From assembly GCF_900188205.1 (NCBI RefSeq), contig NZ_FZOH01000011.1, positions 62,001 to 126,000 on the forward strand: 64,000 bases of DNA. The letters run 5' to 3'. Of this stretch, positions 28,188-35,967 are shown piece after piece (position 1 is the first letter of the stretch; the number at the start of each line of letters is the position of its first letter). Origin of the DNA: Geodermatophilus saharensis (GTDB taxonomy: Bacteria; Actinomycetota; Actinomycetes; Mycobacteriales; Geodermatophilaceae). Under the pieces are notes generated by a model. It was not told where the DNA came from, ran no database searches, and saw nothing but the letters and a program-made list of their open reading frames with translations. A program made the position numbers and the translations under genes.

Positions 28188-29996
28188 TCAGCCCTCCGCG
28201 AGCTCCGCGGCTGCCAGCCAGTCGGTCTCCACCCGCTCCTTCTCGGCGAGCAGGTCGCGCAGCCGGGCATCGAGCTCCATCACCTTGGCGTGGTCGGTGG
28301 CCGCGGCCGCGAGGTCGGCGTGCAGCCGCTCCTCGTCGCTGCTCAGCCGCTCCAGCCGCCGCTCGAGCCGGGCGGCCTCCTTGCGGGCGGCCCGCACCTC
28401 GGCCGCCGAGGGACCTGCCGGTACCGGCGCGGCGGCCGGCGCCGGCCCGGCCGCCGCCGAGGGAAGCGCGGCCTCGCCGGCGGCCCGGCGGGCCAGGTAC
28501 TCCTCCACGCCGCCGGGCAGCGCGGCCAGCGAGCCGTCGCCCATGAGCGCCACGACCGAGTCGCACACCCGGTCGACGAAGTACCGGTCGTGGCTGACCA
28601 CCAGCACGGTGCCGGGGAAGGAGTCGAGCAGGTCCTCGAGCTGGGTGAGCGTGTCGATGTCCAGGTCGTTCGTCGGCTCGTCGAGGAGCAGCACGTTGGG
28701 CTCGGCCATGAGCAGCCGCAGCAGCTGCAGCCGGCGCCGCTCGCCGCCGGAGAGGTCGCCGACCGGCGTCCACTGCCGCGACGCCGGGAACCCGAACCGC
28801 TCGGCCAGCGACGACGCCGAGATCTCCTGCCCCCCGATGCGGGCGACGCGGGCGATCTCCTGCACCGCCTCGAGCACCCGCAGCCGCCCGGGCAGCTCGG
28901 TGACGTGCTGGGAGAGGTAGGCCGGGGCCACCGTCTGCCCGCGCACCACCCGGCCCCGGTCGGGCTCGACCTCGCCGACCAGCAGCCGCAGCAGCGACGT
29001 CTTCCCCGCGCCGTTCACCCCGACGACGCCGATCCGGTCCCCGGGCCCGACGTGCCAGGTGAGGTCGTCGAACAGGACCCGCGGGCCGGTGTCGGTGGGC
29101 ACCGCATAGTCGACGTCCTCGACGTCGTAGACCGCCCGCCCGAGCCGGCGGGCGGCGAACCCCTTCAGCGCCATGGCCTCCCGTGGCGGCGGCTCGTCGG
29201 CGATGAGCGCCTCGGCGGCCTCGATGCGGAACCGCGGCTTGCTGGTGCGCGCCGGCGGCCCGCGGCGCAGCCAGGCCAGCTCCTTGCGCACGAGGTTGAG
29301 CCGCTTCTCCTCGGTGGCCGCGGCGACCCGGGCCCGCTCCGCGCGCGCCAGCGTGTAGGCCGCGTAGCCGCCCTCGTAGGAGTGCACCGCGCCGTCGGCG
29401 ACCTCCCAGGTCTGCGTGCAGACCTCGTCGAGGAACCACCGGTCGTGGGTGACGACGACCAGCGCCCCGACCCGCCGCCGGACGAAGTCGGCCAGCCACG
29501 CGACGCCCTCGACGTCGAGGTGGTTGGTCGGCTCGTCGAGGACCAGCAGGTCCAGCGGCCGGATGAGCTGCGCGGCCAGCGCGACGCGCCGCCGCTCACC
29601 GCCGGACATGGGCGCCACCGGGCTGTCGAGGCCGAGCCGGTCGAGCTCGAGGCCGGTCAGCACGCTGCGGACGGCCGGGTCGGCGGCCCACTCGTGCTCG
29701 GCGGCGAACAGGCTGGCCGGCAGGACGACGTCGCGGACGGTCTCCCCCGTCGGCAGCGACCCGGACTGGTCCAGGACGCCGACGGCGAGGTCGCCGCGCC
29801 GGGTGACCCGCCCGCTGTCGGGCTCCTCGCGGCCGGTGAGGACCCCGAGCAGCGTGGACTTGCCGCTGCCGTTGCGCCCGACGACGCCGATCCGCTCCCC
29901 GGCCGCGACACCGAGGGAGACGTCGTCGAGCAGCACGGTGGTGCCGTGGGCCTTGGAGACCCGCTCGAGCGCGAGCAGGTTCAGCGGGGCGCTCAC
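28188..29996 (-). CDS. ABC-F family ATP-binding protein
   Basis: A 602-residue soluble protein with two ABC cassettes and no membrane domain. Walker A motifs are GRNGSGKST (cassette 1) and GVNGAGKTS (cassette 2). Signature/Walker B regions are MSGGERRRVALAAQL with LLVLDEPTNHLD, and LSGGERRRLQLLRLL with LLLDEPTNDLD. The linker between cassettes and the charged C-terminal coiled coil (about residues 530-600, RLERLSSDEERLHADL) are typical. ABC-F proteins act on the ribosome, in translation factor roles or antibiotic protection; which applies cannot be told. GTG 29996 opens directly before the conserved NLLALERVSK. Confidence 0.92.
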   Translation of the reverse strand: MSAPLNLLALERVSKAHGTTVLLDDVSLGVAAGERIGVVGRNGSGKSTLLGVLTGREEPDSGRVTRRGDLAVGVLDQSGSLPTGETVRDVVLPASLFAAEHEWAADPAVRSVLTGLELDRLGLDSPVAPMSGGERRRVALAAQLIRPLDLLVLDEPTNHLDVEGVAWLADFVRRRVGALVVVTHDRWFLDEVCTQTWEVADGAVHSYEGGYAAYTLARAERARVAAATEEKRLNLVRKELAWLRRGPPARTSKPRFRIEAAEALIADEPPPREAMALKGFAARRLGRAVYDVEDVDYAVPTDTGPRVLFDDLTWHVGPGDRIGVVGVNGAGKTSLLRLLVGEVEPDRGRVVRGQTVAPAYLSQHVTELPGRLRVLEAVQEIARVARIGGQEISASSLAERFGFPASRQWTPVGDLSGGERRRLQLLRLLMAEPNVLLLDEPTNDLDIDTLTQLEDLLDSFPGTVLVVSHDRYFVDRVCDSVVALMGDGSLAALPGGVEEYLARRAAGEAALPSAAAGPAPAAAPVPAGPSAAEVRAARKEAARLERRLERLSSDEERLHADLAAAATDHAKVMELDARLRDLLAEKERVETDWLAAAELAEG

Positions 29997-30065
29997 CGGC
30001 GGGTCCAGGTCATCAGGGACCCAGTATCCCCGGGCCGGGGGACCGCCCGACGCGTGCCCGCTAGT

Positions 30066-30094
30066 GGACCCCAAGGCCGTCGCAAGTGGGGTCC
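30066..30094 (+). repeat. inverted repeat upstream of GNAT-like gene
   Basis: GGACCCCA (30066-30073) and TGGGGTCC (30087-30094) form exact 8-bp arms with a 13-nt spacer, 57 bp before the start codon. It could be a 5'-UTR hairpin or an operator; it is in the 154-bp gap between divergent genes. Confidence 0.55.
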
Positions 30095-30150
30095 GGAGAG
30101 TCGTTCCCAGCACACCCCGGGACACCCGGGGCGGACGAGCGGAGGACGAC

Positions 30151-30912
30151 ATGAGCATGACGGCAGCGGCCACCCACGCGGCGATCCCGGCGCCGGCGAC
30201 CCCCCGCCTGCGGGCGGTGCCGCCGCTCCCCGTGCCCGCCGCCGAGACGACGGCGCTGTGGTGGGCGCGGCTGCTGCGCCGCGGCCCCGGCCCGCTGGAG
30301 TACTCGCTCGTCGCCGTCAACTCCGACCGCTTCCCCGACGGCACGCCGGTCGACATGACCGCCGTCGACGCCCGCGGCCGCCGTCCCGCCGGCTGGCAGG
30401 TCGACGTGCGGCACCGCGCCGCCGACGGCCGCGTGGTCCGCATCGACGTCGCCGAGGAGATCGCCGACCGCTGCCCCCCGATGTGGTTCGCCGAGGTGCA
30501 CCACGCGTCCTCCCCGGTGCCCTGCACGTCGCTGCTGGCCTTCCGCGGCACCGCCTTCCGGCCCGGCGCCCTGGTCGGCCTGCATGAGGTGGCCGCCGCC
30601 GGCGTCGCCCCCACCGACCGCATCGCCGAGGTCCGCTGGTGGACCCGCTCGGGCCTGGTCGACACCGTGACCGTCGAGCCGGTGTACCGCCGCCGCGGCG
30701 TGGCCCGGACCCTGGTCACCGCCGCCGAGGGGCTGCGGTTCCTGCGCGGCTGGGCGCCGCTGCGCTCCGACGGCCGGCTGACCGACGCCGGCGCCGACTG
30801 GCTGGAGCAGGCTCACCCCGCCTGGCGACTCCGCCTGGCCGAGCGCAGCGAGGTGCTGCCCGACGCCGACGCCGAGGAGGAGCTGACCGGGGTCGCGCGC
30901 CTGCTGCGCTGA
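30151..30912 (+). CDS. GNAT-like acetyltransferase, putative
   Basis: A 253-residue protein. The C-terminal half contains VYRRRGVARTLVTAAEGLRF, resembling GNAT motif A (R/Q-x-x-G-x-G/A) that binds acetyl-CoA pyrophosphate, followed by a segment ending DWLEQAHPAWRL. The N-terminal half (residues ~25-150) has no motif I know; it includes EYSLVAVNSDRFPDGTPVDM. ATG 30151 has GGAGGA 5 nt upstream; the longer ORF runs antisense through the ABC-F gene and is rejected. Substrate unknown; the gene precedes the Mur-ligase-like gene by 60 bp in the same direction. Confidence 0.6.
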   Translation: MSMTAAATHAAIPAPATPRLRAVPPLPVPAAETTALWWARLLRRGPGPLEYSLVAVNSDRFPDGTPVDMTAVDARGRRPAGWQVDVRHRAADGRVVRIDVAEEIADRCPPMWFAEVHHASSPVPCTSLLAFRGTAFRPGALVGLHEVAAAGVAPTDRIAEVRWWTRSGLVDTVTVEPVYRRRGVARTLVTAAEGLRFLRGWAPLRSDGRLTDAGADWLEQAHPAWRLRLAERSEVLPDADAEEELTGVARLLR

Positions 30913-30959
30913 CCCCCTCGGGCCCGATCGTCCGACCTGCAAGAAGATGGCGCCCCGCC

Positions 30960-30965
30960 TATCGT
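30960..30965 (+). promoter_or_regulatory. candidate -10 box, Mur-ligase-like gene
   Basis: TATCGT ends 7 nt before GTG 30973, supporting leaderless translation from that codon. Confidence 0.4.
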
Positions 30966-30972
30966 CCGGGGA

Positions 30973-32511
30973 GTGCGTCTCCCCGCGGTGACCTGGTCGG
31001 CCGTCGAGCGCCGGGCGCGCACCGTCCCCGACGGGCCGGTCACCCGGTCCGGCGGGGACGACGGCCTGCTCCTGCGCGGTCTGGTCACCGACTCCCGGCG
31101 GGTCGTCCCCGGGTGCCTGTTCGCCTGCGTGCGCGGTGCGGCCAGCGACGGGCACCGCTGGGCCGGCGCGGCCGCCCGGGCCGGCGCGGCGGCGCTGCTG
31201 GCCGACCGGCCGGTCGACCTCGCCCTGCCCACGCTGTCGGTCCCCTCGGTGCGCGCCCGGCTCGGGCCGCTGGGCGCGCTGCTGGCCGGTGACCCCGCCG
31301 ACGCGCTCGACCTGGTCGGCGTGACCGGCAGCAACGGCAAGACCACGACCAGCACGCTGGTCGGCGGGGTCCTCGAGGCCGGCGGAACCTGCACGGGCGT
31401 CGTCGGCACGCTGGGCGCGCGGGTGGGCATCCGCACGCGCCGCACCCCCCTGACCACCCCCGAGGCCCCCGAGCTGCACGAGCTGCTGCGCTGGATGGTC
31501 GACGCCGGCGCCCGGCGGGCGGTGGTGGAGGCCTCCTCCATCGCGCTGGACATGGGCCGCATCGACGGCCTGCGCTTCGGCGTCGCCGTCTTCACCGGCT
31601 TCGAGGAGGACCACCTCGACCACCACGGCACCATCGAGCACTACTGGGCCAGCAAGGCCCGGCTGTTCGAGCGGGACCGGTCGGCCGCCGCGGTGGTCGT
31701 CGTCGACGACCCCTGGGGACGCCGGCTGGCCGAGCAGGCGCCGGTGCCGGTGACGCGCGTGGGGACGTCCGAGGACGCCGACGTCCGGGTGCTCGGCTGG
31801 CGCACCGGAGCCGCCGGCACCGAGGTCCTGCTCGGCGACGACACCGGCGGGCACCGGGTGTCCAGCCCGCTGGTCGGCCGGGTGCACGTGACCAACCTGG
31901 CCGCGGCCTGGGCCACCGGCCGGGCGCTGGGCGTCCCGGCCGACGCCATCGCCGCGGGCCTGGCCGCCACCACACCCCCGCGCGGGCGCAACACGGTGCT
32001 CGGCGGGTCCGGGCGCCCGGTCGTGGTCGTGGACTACGCGCACACCCCCCGCGCCCTGGCCGCGGCCGTCGCCACCGCGCGGGACCTGTGCGGCCCCGGT
32101 GGTCGGCTGCACCTGGTGCTCGGCGCCCGCGGCCGCCGCGACCGCTACAAGCGGCAGGGGCTGGGCGAGTCGGCCCGGGCCGCCGACGTCGTCTGGCTGA
32201 CCAACGAGGGCAGCCACGGCGAGGACCCCGCGGCGATCATCGGCGAGCTGCGGATCGGCCTGCTCGGCGGCGGCGCCGCCGTCCGGACGGTGCCCGACCG
32301 GCGGGCGGCGATCCACGCGGCGGTCCGCGCGGCCGGCCCGGCCGACGTCGTCCTCGTCGTCGGCCGCGGGCACGAGACGCGGCTGCTCGACACCACCGAC
32401 CCGCGCGACGCCGTCCACCTCGACGACGCCGAGGTCGCCACCACCGCGCTCATCGTCGAGCACGGCCCGCCGACGAGGGCTCCGGCGGGCGAGGACGAGC
32501 TCGCCTCCTGA
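30973..32511 (+). CDS. MurE-like Mur ligase with altered amino-acid specificity motif
   Basis: A 512-residue ATP-dependent amide ligase of the Mur family. The N-terminal UDP-binding-like domain has DSRRVVPGCLFACVRG; the ATP site is GVTGSNGKTTT (near residue 117); TTPEAPELHELL, EASSIALDMGR and the carbamylated-Lys motif YWASKARLFER follow; the C-terminal domain ends with VVGRGHE, as in MurE. At the amino-acid recognition site, where diaminopimelate-adding MurE has DNPR, this protein reads EGSH (in LTNEGSHGEDP). It is therefore probably not the cell's main MurE, which would be in the division/cell-wall cluster elsewhere, and may add a different residue or act on another substrate. No gatD partner follows, so MurT is unlikely. 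Confidence 0.85.
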   Translation: MRLPAVTWSAVERRARTVPDGPVTRSGGDDGLLLRGLVTDSRRVVPGCLFACVRGAASDGHRWAGAAARAGAAALLADRPVDLALPTLSVPSVRARLGPLGALLAGDPADALDLVGVTGSNGKTTTSTLVGGVLEAGGTCTGVVGTLGARVGIRTRRTPLTTPEAPELHELLRWMVDAGARRAVVEASSIALDMGRIDGLRFGVAVFTGFEEDHLDHHGTIEHYWASKARLFERDRSAAAVVVVDDPWGRRLAEQAPVPVTRVGTSEDADVRVLGWRTGAAGTEVLLGDDTGGHRVSSPLVGRVHVTNLAAAWATGRALGVPADAIAAGLAATTPPRGRNTVLGGSGRPVVVVDYAHTPRALAAAVATARDLCGPGGRLHLVLGARGRRDRYKRQGLGESARAADVVWLTNEGSHGEDPAAIIGELRIGLLGGGAAVRTVPDRRAAIHAAVRAAGPADVVLVVGRGHETRLLDTTDPRDAVHLDDAEVATTALIVEHGPPTRAPAGEDELAS

Positions 32512-32547
32512 CCCGCGGCGTGGGAACAGACCGGGCCCGTCCGGTGC

Positions 32548-32574
32548 TACGGTCGCCACAGTTGAACTTTCAAC
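32548..32574 (+). promoter_or_regulatory. candidate promoter and operator of pirin operon
   Basis: A TACGGT -10-like box (32548-32553) is followed 7 nt later by the palindrome GTTGAA-CT-TTCAAC (32561-32574), which would cover the transcription start. This AT-rich dyad stands out from its surroundings and resembles MarR-type operators (family knowledge). GAGGAGG follows at 32575. Confidence 0.6.
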
Positions 32575-32587
32575 GAGGAGGCCGGCC

Positions 32588-33607
32588 ATGCCCGCCGTCA
32601 CCGTCGAGGACACCACCACCCTCCCCCGCGTCCCGCTGCCGGCTCCGCGCACCGTCCGCCGCCGGACCCGCACGGTGACCACGGCCCCGTCGGGCTTGGA
32701 AGGCGAGGGCTTCCCCGTGCGCCGCGCGTTCGCCGGGGTGGACCTGCGCGACCTCGACCCGTTCGTCCACATGGACCAGATGGGCGAGGTCGAGTACGCC
32801 CCCGGCGAGCCCAAGGGGACCTCCTGGCACCCGCACCGCGGCTTCGAGACCGTCACCTACATCATCGACGGCACCTTCGAGCACGCCGACTCCCACGGCG
32901 GCGGCGGGACGATCAGCAACGGCGACACCCAGTGGATGACCGCCGGCGGCGGCGTCCTGCACATCGAGCGGCCGCCGGAGGCGCTGGTCGCCAGCGGCGG
33001 GCTGTTCCACGGCCTGCAGCTGTGGGTGAACCTGCCGCGGGCGCAGAAGTGGGTCGAGCCGCGCTACCAGGACCTGCGCGCGCGGGAGTCGGTGCTGCTG
33101 GCCAGCCCCGACGCCGGCGCCCTGGTGCGGGTCATCGCCGGCGACGTCGGCGGGCACACCGGACCGGGCTCCACCTACACGCCGATGGCGATGGTGCACG
33201 CGACGGTCGCGCCGGGCGCCGTCCTCGACCTGCCGTGGCGGCCGGACTTCAACGCGCTGGTCTACGTGCTCTCGGGAGCGGGCTCGGTGGGCATCGACGG
33301 GGCGCCGGTGCGCACCGGGCAGCTGGCCGTCCTCGGTCCCGGCGACACCGTGACCGTCCGCGGCGCGGTGCGGCAGGAGTCGCGGACCCCGGCGCTCGAC
33401 GTCGTCGTGCTGGGCGGCCGGCCGATCCGCGAGCCGATGGCGGTGTACGGGCCGTTCGTCATGAACACCCGCCAGGAGCTGGTCGAGGCCTTCGACGACT
33501 TCCGCGCCGGGCGGCTGGGCTCCGTCCCGGCGGCGCTCCGCCTCCCCCGCCGTCCCGCACGCCGGGGTCCACGGCGAGGCCGGACAGGAGTAGGAAGCCG
33601 GTCATGA
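32588..33607 (+). CDS. pirin family protein 1
   Basis: A 339-residue double-cupin pirin. The N-terminal cupin has metal-ligand region WHPHRGFETVTYIIDG (two His, then the downstream Glu/His in GGGVLHIE). The C-terminal pirin domain includes NALVYVLSGAGSVGIDG and ends with RQELVEAFDDFRAGRLG, typical of the family; about 30 basic residues follow. ATG 32588 has GAGGAGG 6 nt upstream. Bacterial pirins are iron-binding and some are quercetinases or redox/stress regulators. It overlaps the second pirin gene by 4 bp and is controlled by the palindromic site upstream. Confidence 0.92.
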   Translation: MPAVTVEDTTTLPRVPLPAPRTVRRRTRTVTTAPSGLEGEGFPVRRAFAGVDLRDLDPFVHMDQMGEVEYAPGEPKGTSWHPHRGFETVTYIIDGTFEHADSHGGGGTISNGDTQWMTAGGGVLHIERPPEALVASGGLFHGLQLWVNLPRAQKWVEPRYQDLRARESVLLASPDAGALVRVIAGDVGGHTGPGSTYTPMAMVHATVAPGAVLDLPWRPDFNALVYVLSGAGSVGIDGAPVRTGQLAVLGPGDTVTVRGAVRQESRTPALDVVVLGGRPIREPMAVYGPFVMNTRQELVEAFDDFRAGRLGSVPAALRLPRRPARRGPRRGRTGVGSRS

Positions 33608-34575
33608 GCGACACCGAACCGCGCCCGACCCCGCGGGAGGTGGGTGGGCTCGACGCGACCGCCGCGGGCCCGGCCCTCGACCTGCTGCCCGGGCGGGAGG
33701 TGATGCTGGGCCCCGGCACCCCGGTGCGGCGGCTGCTGCCCACCCTCGGCCGGCGGATGGTCGGCGCCTGGGCGTTCGTCGACCACTACGGGCCCGACGA
33801 CGTGTCCGGCAGCGCCGGCATGCAGGTCACCCCGCACCCGCACACCGGGCTGCAGACGGTGTCCTGGCTGATCGAGGGCCGCGTGCACCACCGTGACTCC
33901 CTCGGCAGCGACGTCGTCTTCGGCCCGCGCGAGCTGGCGCTCATGACCGCCGGGCACGGCATCGCGCACGCCGAGCAGTCGCCGGTGCCGCACCCGCGCT
34001 TCCTGCACGGCGCGCAGCTGTGGGTGGCGCTGCCCGAGGCCGCCCGCGACACCGCACCGGCGTTCGAGCACCACGCCACCCTGCCCGGGTTCACCTCCGA
34101 CGGGCTGACCGCCACGGTGCTCCTGGGCGGCTTCGGCGGGGCGACCTCCCCGGGCACGGCGCACACCCCGATCGTCGGCGTCGACCTCGACCTCGCCGCC
34201 GGGGCCGACGTCGAGGTGCCGCTCGAGCCGGACTTCGAGCACGTCCTGCTCGGCGCCGCGGGCGGGGCCGAGGTCGAGGGCGCGCCGCTGGCCCACGGGG
34301 CGATGGTCTACCTCGGCACCGGCCGCCGGTCGGTGCGGATCCGCACCGGTGCCCCCGCCCGGCTGCTGCTGCTCGGCGGCGAGCCGTTCGGGGAGCGGCT
34401 GGTCATGTGGTGGAACTTCGTCGGCCGGACGGGCGAGGAGATCGTGGAGTTCGCCGAGCGGTGGAACGCCGAGGACGAGCGGTTCGGCGCCGTCCCGGGG
34501 TTCGGCGGGGACGAGCGCCAGCTCGCCCCGGCGCTGCCGCCGGTGCCGCTCAAGGCCCGCGGGAGGGTCCGGTGA
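33604..34575 (+). CDS. pirin family protein 2
   Basis: A 323-residue pirin, different from the first. Iron ligands are expected in PHPHTGLQTVSWLIEGRVHH and the later MTAGHGIAHAEQS. The C-terminal domain carries VVMWWNFVGRTGEEIVEF-like sequence (MWWNFVGRTGEEIVE) common to the YhhW/pirin group, then DERFGAVPGF. The ATG overlaps the stop of pirin 1 and its own stop overlaps the PPOX gene, so three genes are translationally coupled. Confidence 0.92.
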   Translation: MSDTEPRPTPREVGGLDATAAGPALDLLPGREVMLGPGTPVRRLLPTLGRRMVGAWAFVDHYGPDDVSGSAGMQVTPHPHTGLQTVSWLIEGRVHHRDSLGSDVVFGPRELALMTAGHGIAHAEQSPVPHPRFLHGAQLWVALPEAARDTAPAFEHHATLPGFTSDGLTATVLLGGFGGATSPGTAHTPIVGVDLDLAAGADVEVPLEPDFEHVLLGAAGGAEVEGAPLAHGAMVYLGTGRRSVRIRTGAPARLLLLGGEPFGERLVMWWNFVGRTGEEIVEFAERWNAEDERFGAVPGFGGDERQLAPALPPVPLKARGRVR

Positions 34576-35000
34576 CCGTCGACGACCGCATGCTCGAGTT
34601 CCTCGCCGGGCGCCGCTGGGGCGTGCTGGCCACCGTCAAGCGCGACGGCCGGCCGCAGCTGTCCAACGTCGGGTACGCCTACGACCCGGCCGAGCGGCTG
34701 TTCCGGGTGTCGGTGACCGCCGACCGCGCGAAGACCCGCAACCTGCAGGCCGACCCGCGGGTGACCCTGCACGTCTCCTCCGACGACTTCTGGTCCTGGG
34801 TTGCCGTGGATGGCACCGCGGAGCTCACCCCGGTGGCCGCCGACCCGCACGACGCGACCGTCGACGAGCTGGTCGCCTACTACCGCGGGGTCTCCGGCGA
34901 GCACGAGGACTGGGACGACTACCGCCGGGCGATGGTGGCCGACCGGCGGCTGGTGGTCCGCTTCCGACCCGAGCACACCTACGGTCTGGTCCGCGGCTGA
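34572..35000 (+). CDS. PPOX-class F420-dependent enzyme
   Basis: A 142-residue split-barrel flavin/deazaflavin-binding protein. FLAGRRWGVLATVKRDGRPQLSNVGYAYD (residues ~9-37) is the conserved opening of the pyridoxamine-5'-phosphate-oxidase-like F420 enzymes of actinobacteria, followed by TADRAKTRNLQADPRVTLHV. GTG 34572 overlaps the stop of pirin 2 by 4 bp (GTGA). Such proteins reduce or oxidise small molecules using F420H2 or FMN; the substrate is unknown. Being cotranscribed with two pirins suggests a redox or quinone/aromatic detoxification module (inference). Confidence 0.88.
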   Translation: MTVDDRMLEFLAGRRWGVLATVKRDGRPQLSNVGYAYDPAERLFRVSVTADRAKTRNLQADPRVTLHVSSDDFWSWVAVDGTAELTPVAADPHDATVDELVAYYRGVSGEHEDWDDYRRAMVADRRLVVRFRPEHTYGLVRG

Positions 35001-35056
35001 GCGACCGGCCGGTGCGTCCCGTCCGCACCGGCCGGCCGCTGCGCTCGTGACGTGCT

Positions 35057-35121
35057 GGAACGGCCCCGTCGCAGGGACCCGCGCCGAGACTGCGAGGCGC
35101 GGGTCCCTGCGACGGGGTCCT
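35057..35121 (-). terminator. stop-abutting palindromic element, copy B
   Basis: The most perfect copy of the family: 22 bp of uninterrupted pairing (35064-35085 with 35096-35117) with a 10-nt loop. The GGAACGG flank is at 35057 and GGTCCTTC directly abuts the stop of the VOC gene at 35122. It lies between convergent genes and should stop both transcripts. Confidence 0.85.
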
Positions 35122-35868
35122 TCACTCCATGACCGAGAAGCCGGCACCCCACGGGTCCTGCACCACGGCGAAGCGGCCGAACTCGGTGTCCTGCGCGGCC
35201 ATGGTGACCTTCCCACCGGCGGCCTCGACCGCCGCGACAGTCTCGTCGGTGGACGCGACCGAGAAGCACGTGGACCAGCCCTTCGGCGCCCCCGGCGTCA
35301 CGCCGCCGAGCCCGCCCAGCGGGCGCTCGTCGGTGGCGAACGTCGCGTAGCCGCCCATGCCCTCGAGCTCGTCGAAGCGGAAGCCGAACACGGCGGCGTA
35401 GAAGGCCTGCGCCGCGGCCGGGTCGTCGACGGCGGCCTCGTTCCACGCCAGCGACCCCGGCTCGTTGTGCACCTCGACGCCGGTGTGCGTGCCGGCCTGC
35501 CACAGCCCGAACTGGTTGCCCTGCGGGTCGCGCGCGATGACCATCGTGCCCATCGGCCCGACCTCCATCGGCTCGACGACCACGGTGCCGCCCGCCTCGC
35601 GGATGCGGTCGCAGGTGGCGGCGGCGTCGCTGGCGGCGAAGTACGTCGTCCAGGAGGGGGAGGCGCCCGGCTCCATCAGCGGGCCGAGGCCGGCTGCCTG
35701 GTGGCCGTCCTTGAGCGCGTTGACGTAGCCGCCGAACTCGGGTGAGTCCGCCGTCCACTCCCAGCCCAGCAGCGAGCCGTAGAAGGACGTCGCGGCCGCG
35801 ACGTCGGCGGCGCCGTAGTCGACCCAGCAGGGCGTGCCGTCGGGCCAGGGGGTGTTCCGGGTGGGCAT
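35122..35868 (-). CDS. VOC family protein (two glyoxalase-like domains)
   Basis: A 248-residue protein with two vicinal-oxygen-chelate modules. The first starts WVDYGAADVAAATSFYGSLLGWEW, the second WNEAAVDDPAAAQAFYAAVFGF; both show the betaalpha-beta-beta-beta pattern and the late Glu/Asp-containing strand (VARDPQGNQFGLW, VQDPWGAGFSVME). This matches actinobacterial CFP30B-like glyoxalase/dioxygenase-superfamily proteins. ATG 35868 has GAGGAG 6 nt upstream; the longer ORF begins inside the upstream palindrome. Activity unknown (lactoylglutathione-lyase-like, dioxygenase or resistance protein). Confidence 0.88.
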   Translation of the reverse strand: MPTRNTPWPDGTPCWVDYGAADVAAATSFYGSLLGWEWTADSPEFGGYVNALKDGHQAAGLGPLMEPGASPSWTTYFAASDAAATCDRIREAGGTVVVEPMEVGPMGTMVIARDPQGNQFGLWQAGTHTGVEVHNEPGSLAWNEAAVDDPAAAQAFYAAVFGFRFDELEGMGGYATFATDERPLGGLGGVTPGAPKGWSTCFSVASTDETVAAVEAAGGKVTMAAQDTEFGRFAVVQDPWGAGFSVME

Positions 35869-35932
35869 GGCTCCTCCTCGGGGGTGTGGGGAGGGCACCG
35901 TCCCACCGGGCACCGACAGTCCGGGAGGGGAT

Positions 35933-35958
35933 GTGTGCACTTCCGCGGAAGTGCACAC
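35933..35958. repeat. 26-bp perfect palindrome between TPM and VOC genes
   Basis: GTGTGCACTTCCG (35933-35945) is followed immediately by its exact reverse complement (to 35958). It is 9 bp after the TPM stop and 65 bp upstream of the VOC start. With no loop it suits a dimer-binding operator; a hairpin with a tetraloop (terminator for TPM) is the alternative. Confidence 0.85.
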
Positions 35959-35967
35959 GAACGGGCG

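Noticed and set aside
30061-32856. 931-residue minus-strand ORF over the GNAT and MurE-like genes
   Set aside because: Opposite-strand shadow; the plus-strand frames have clear family motifs and this one has none.
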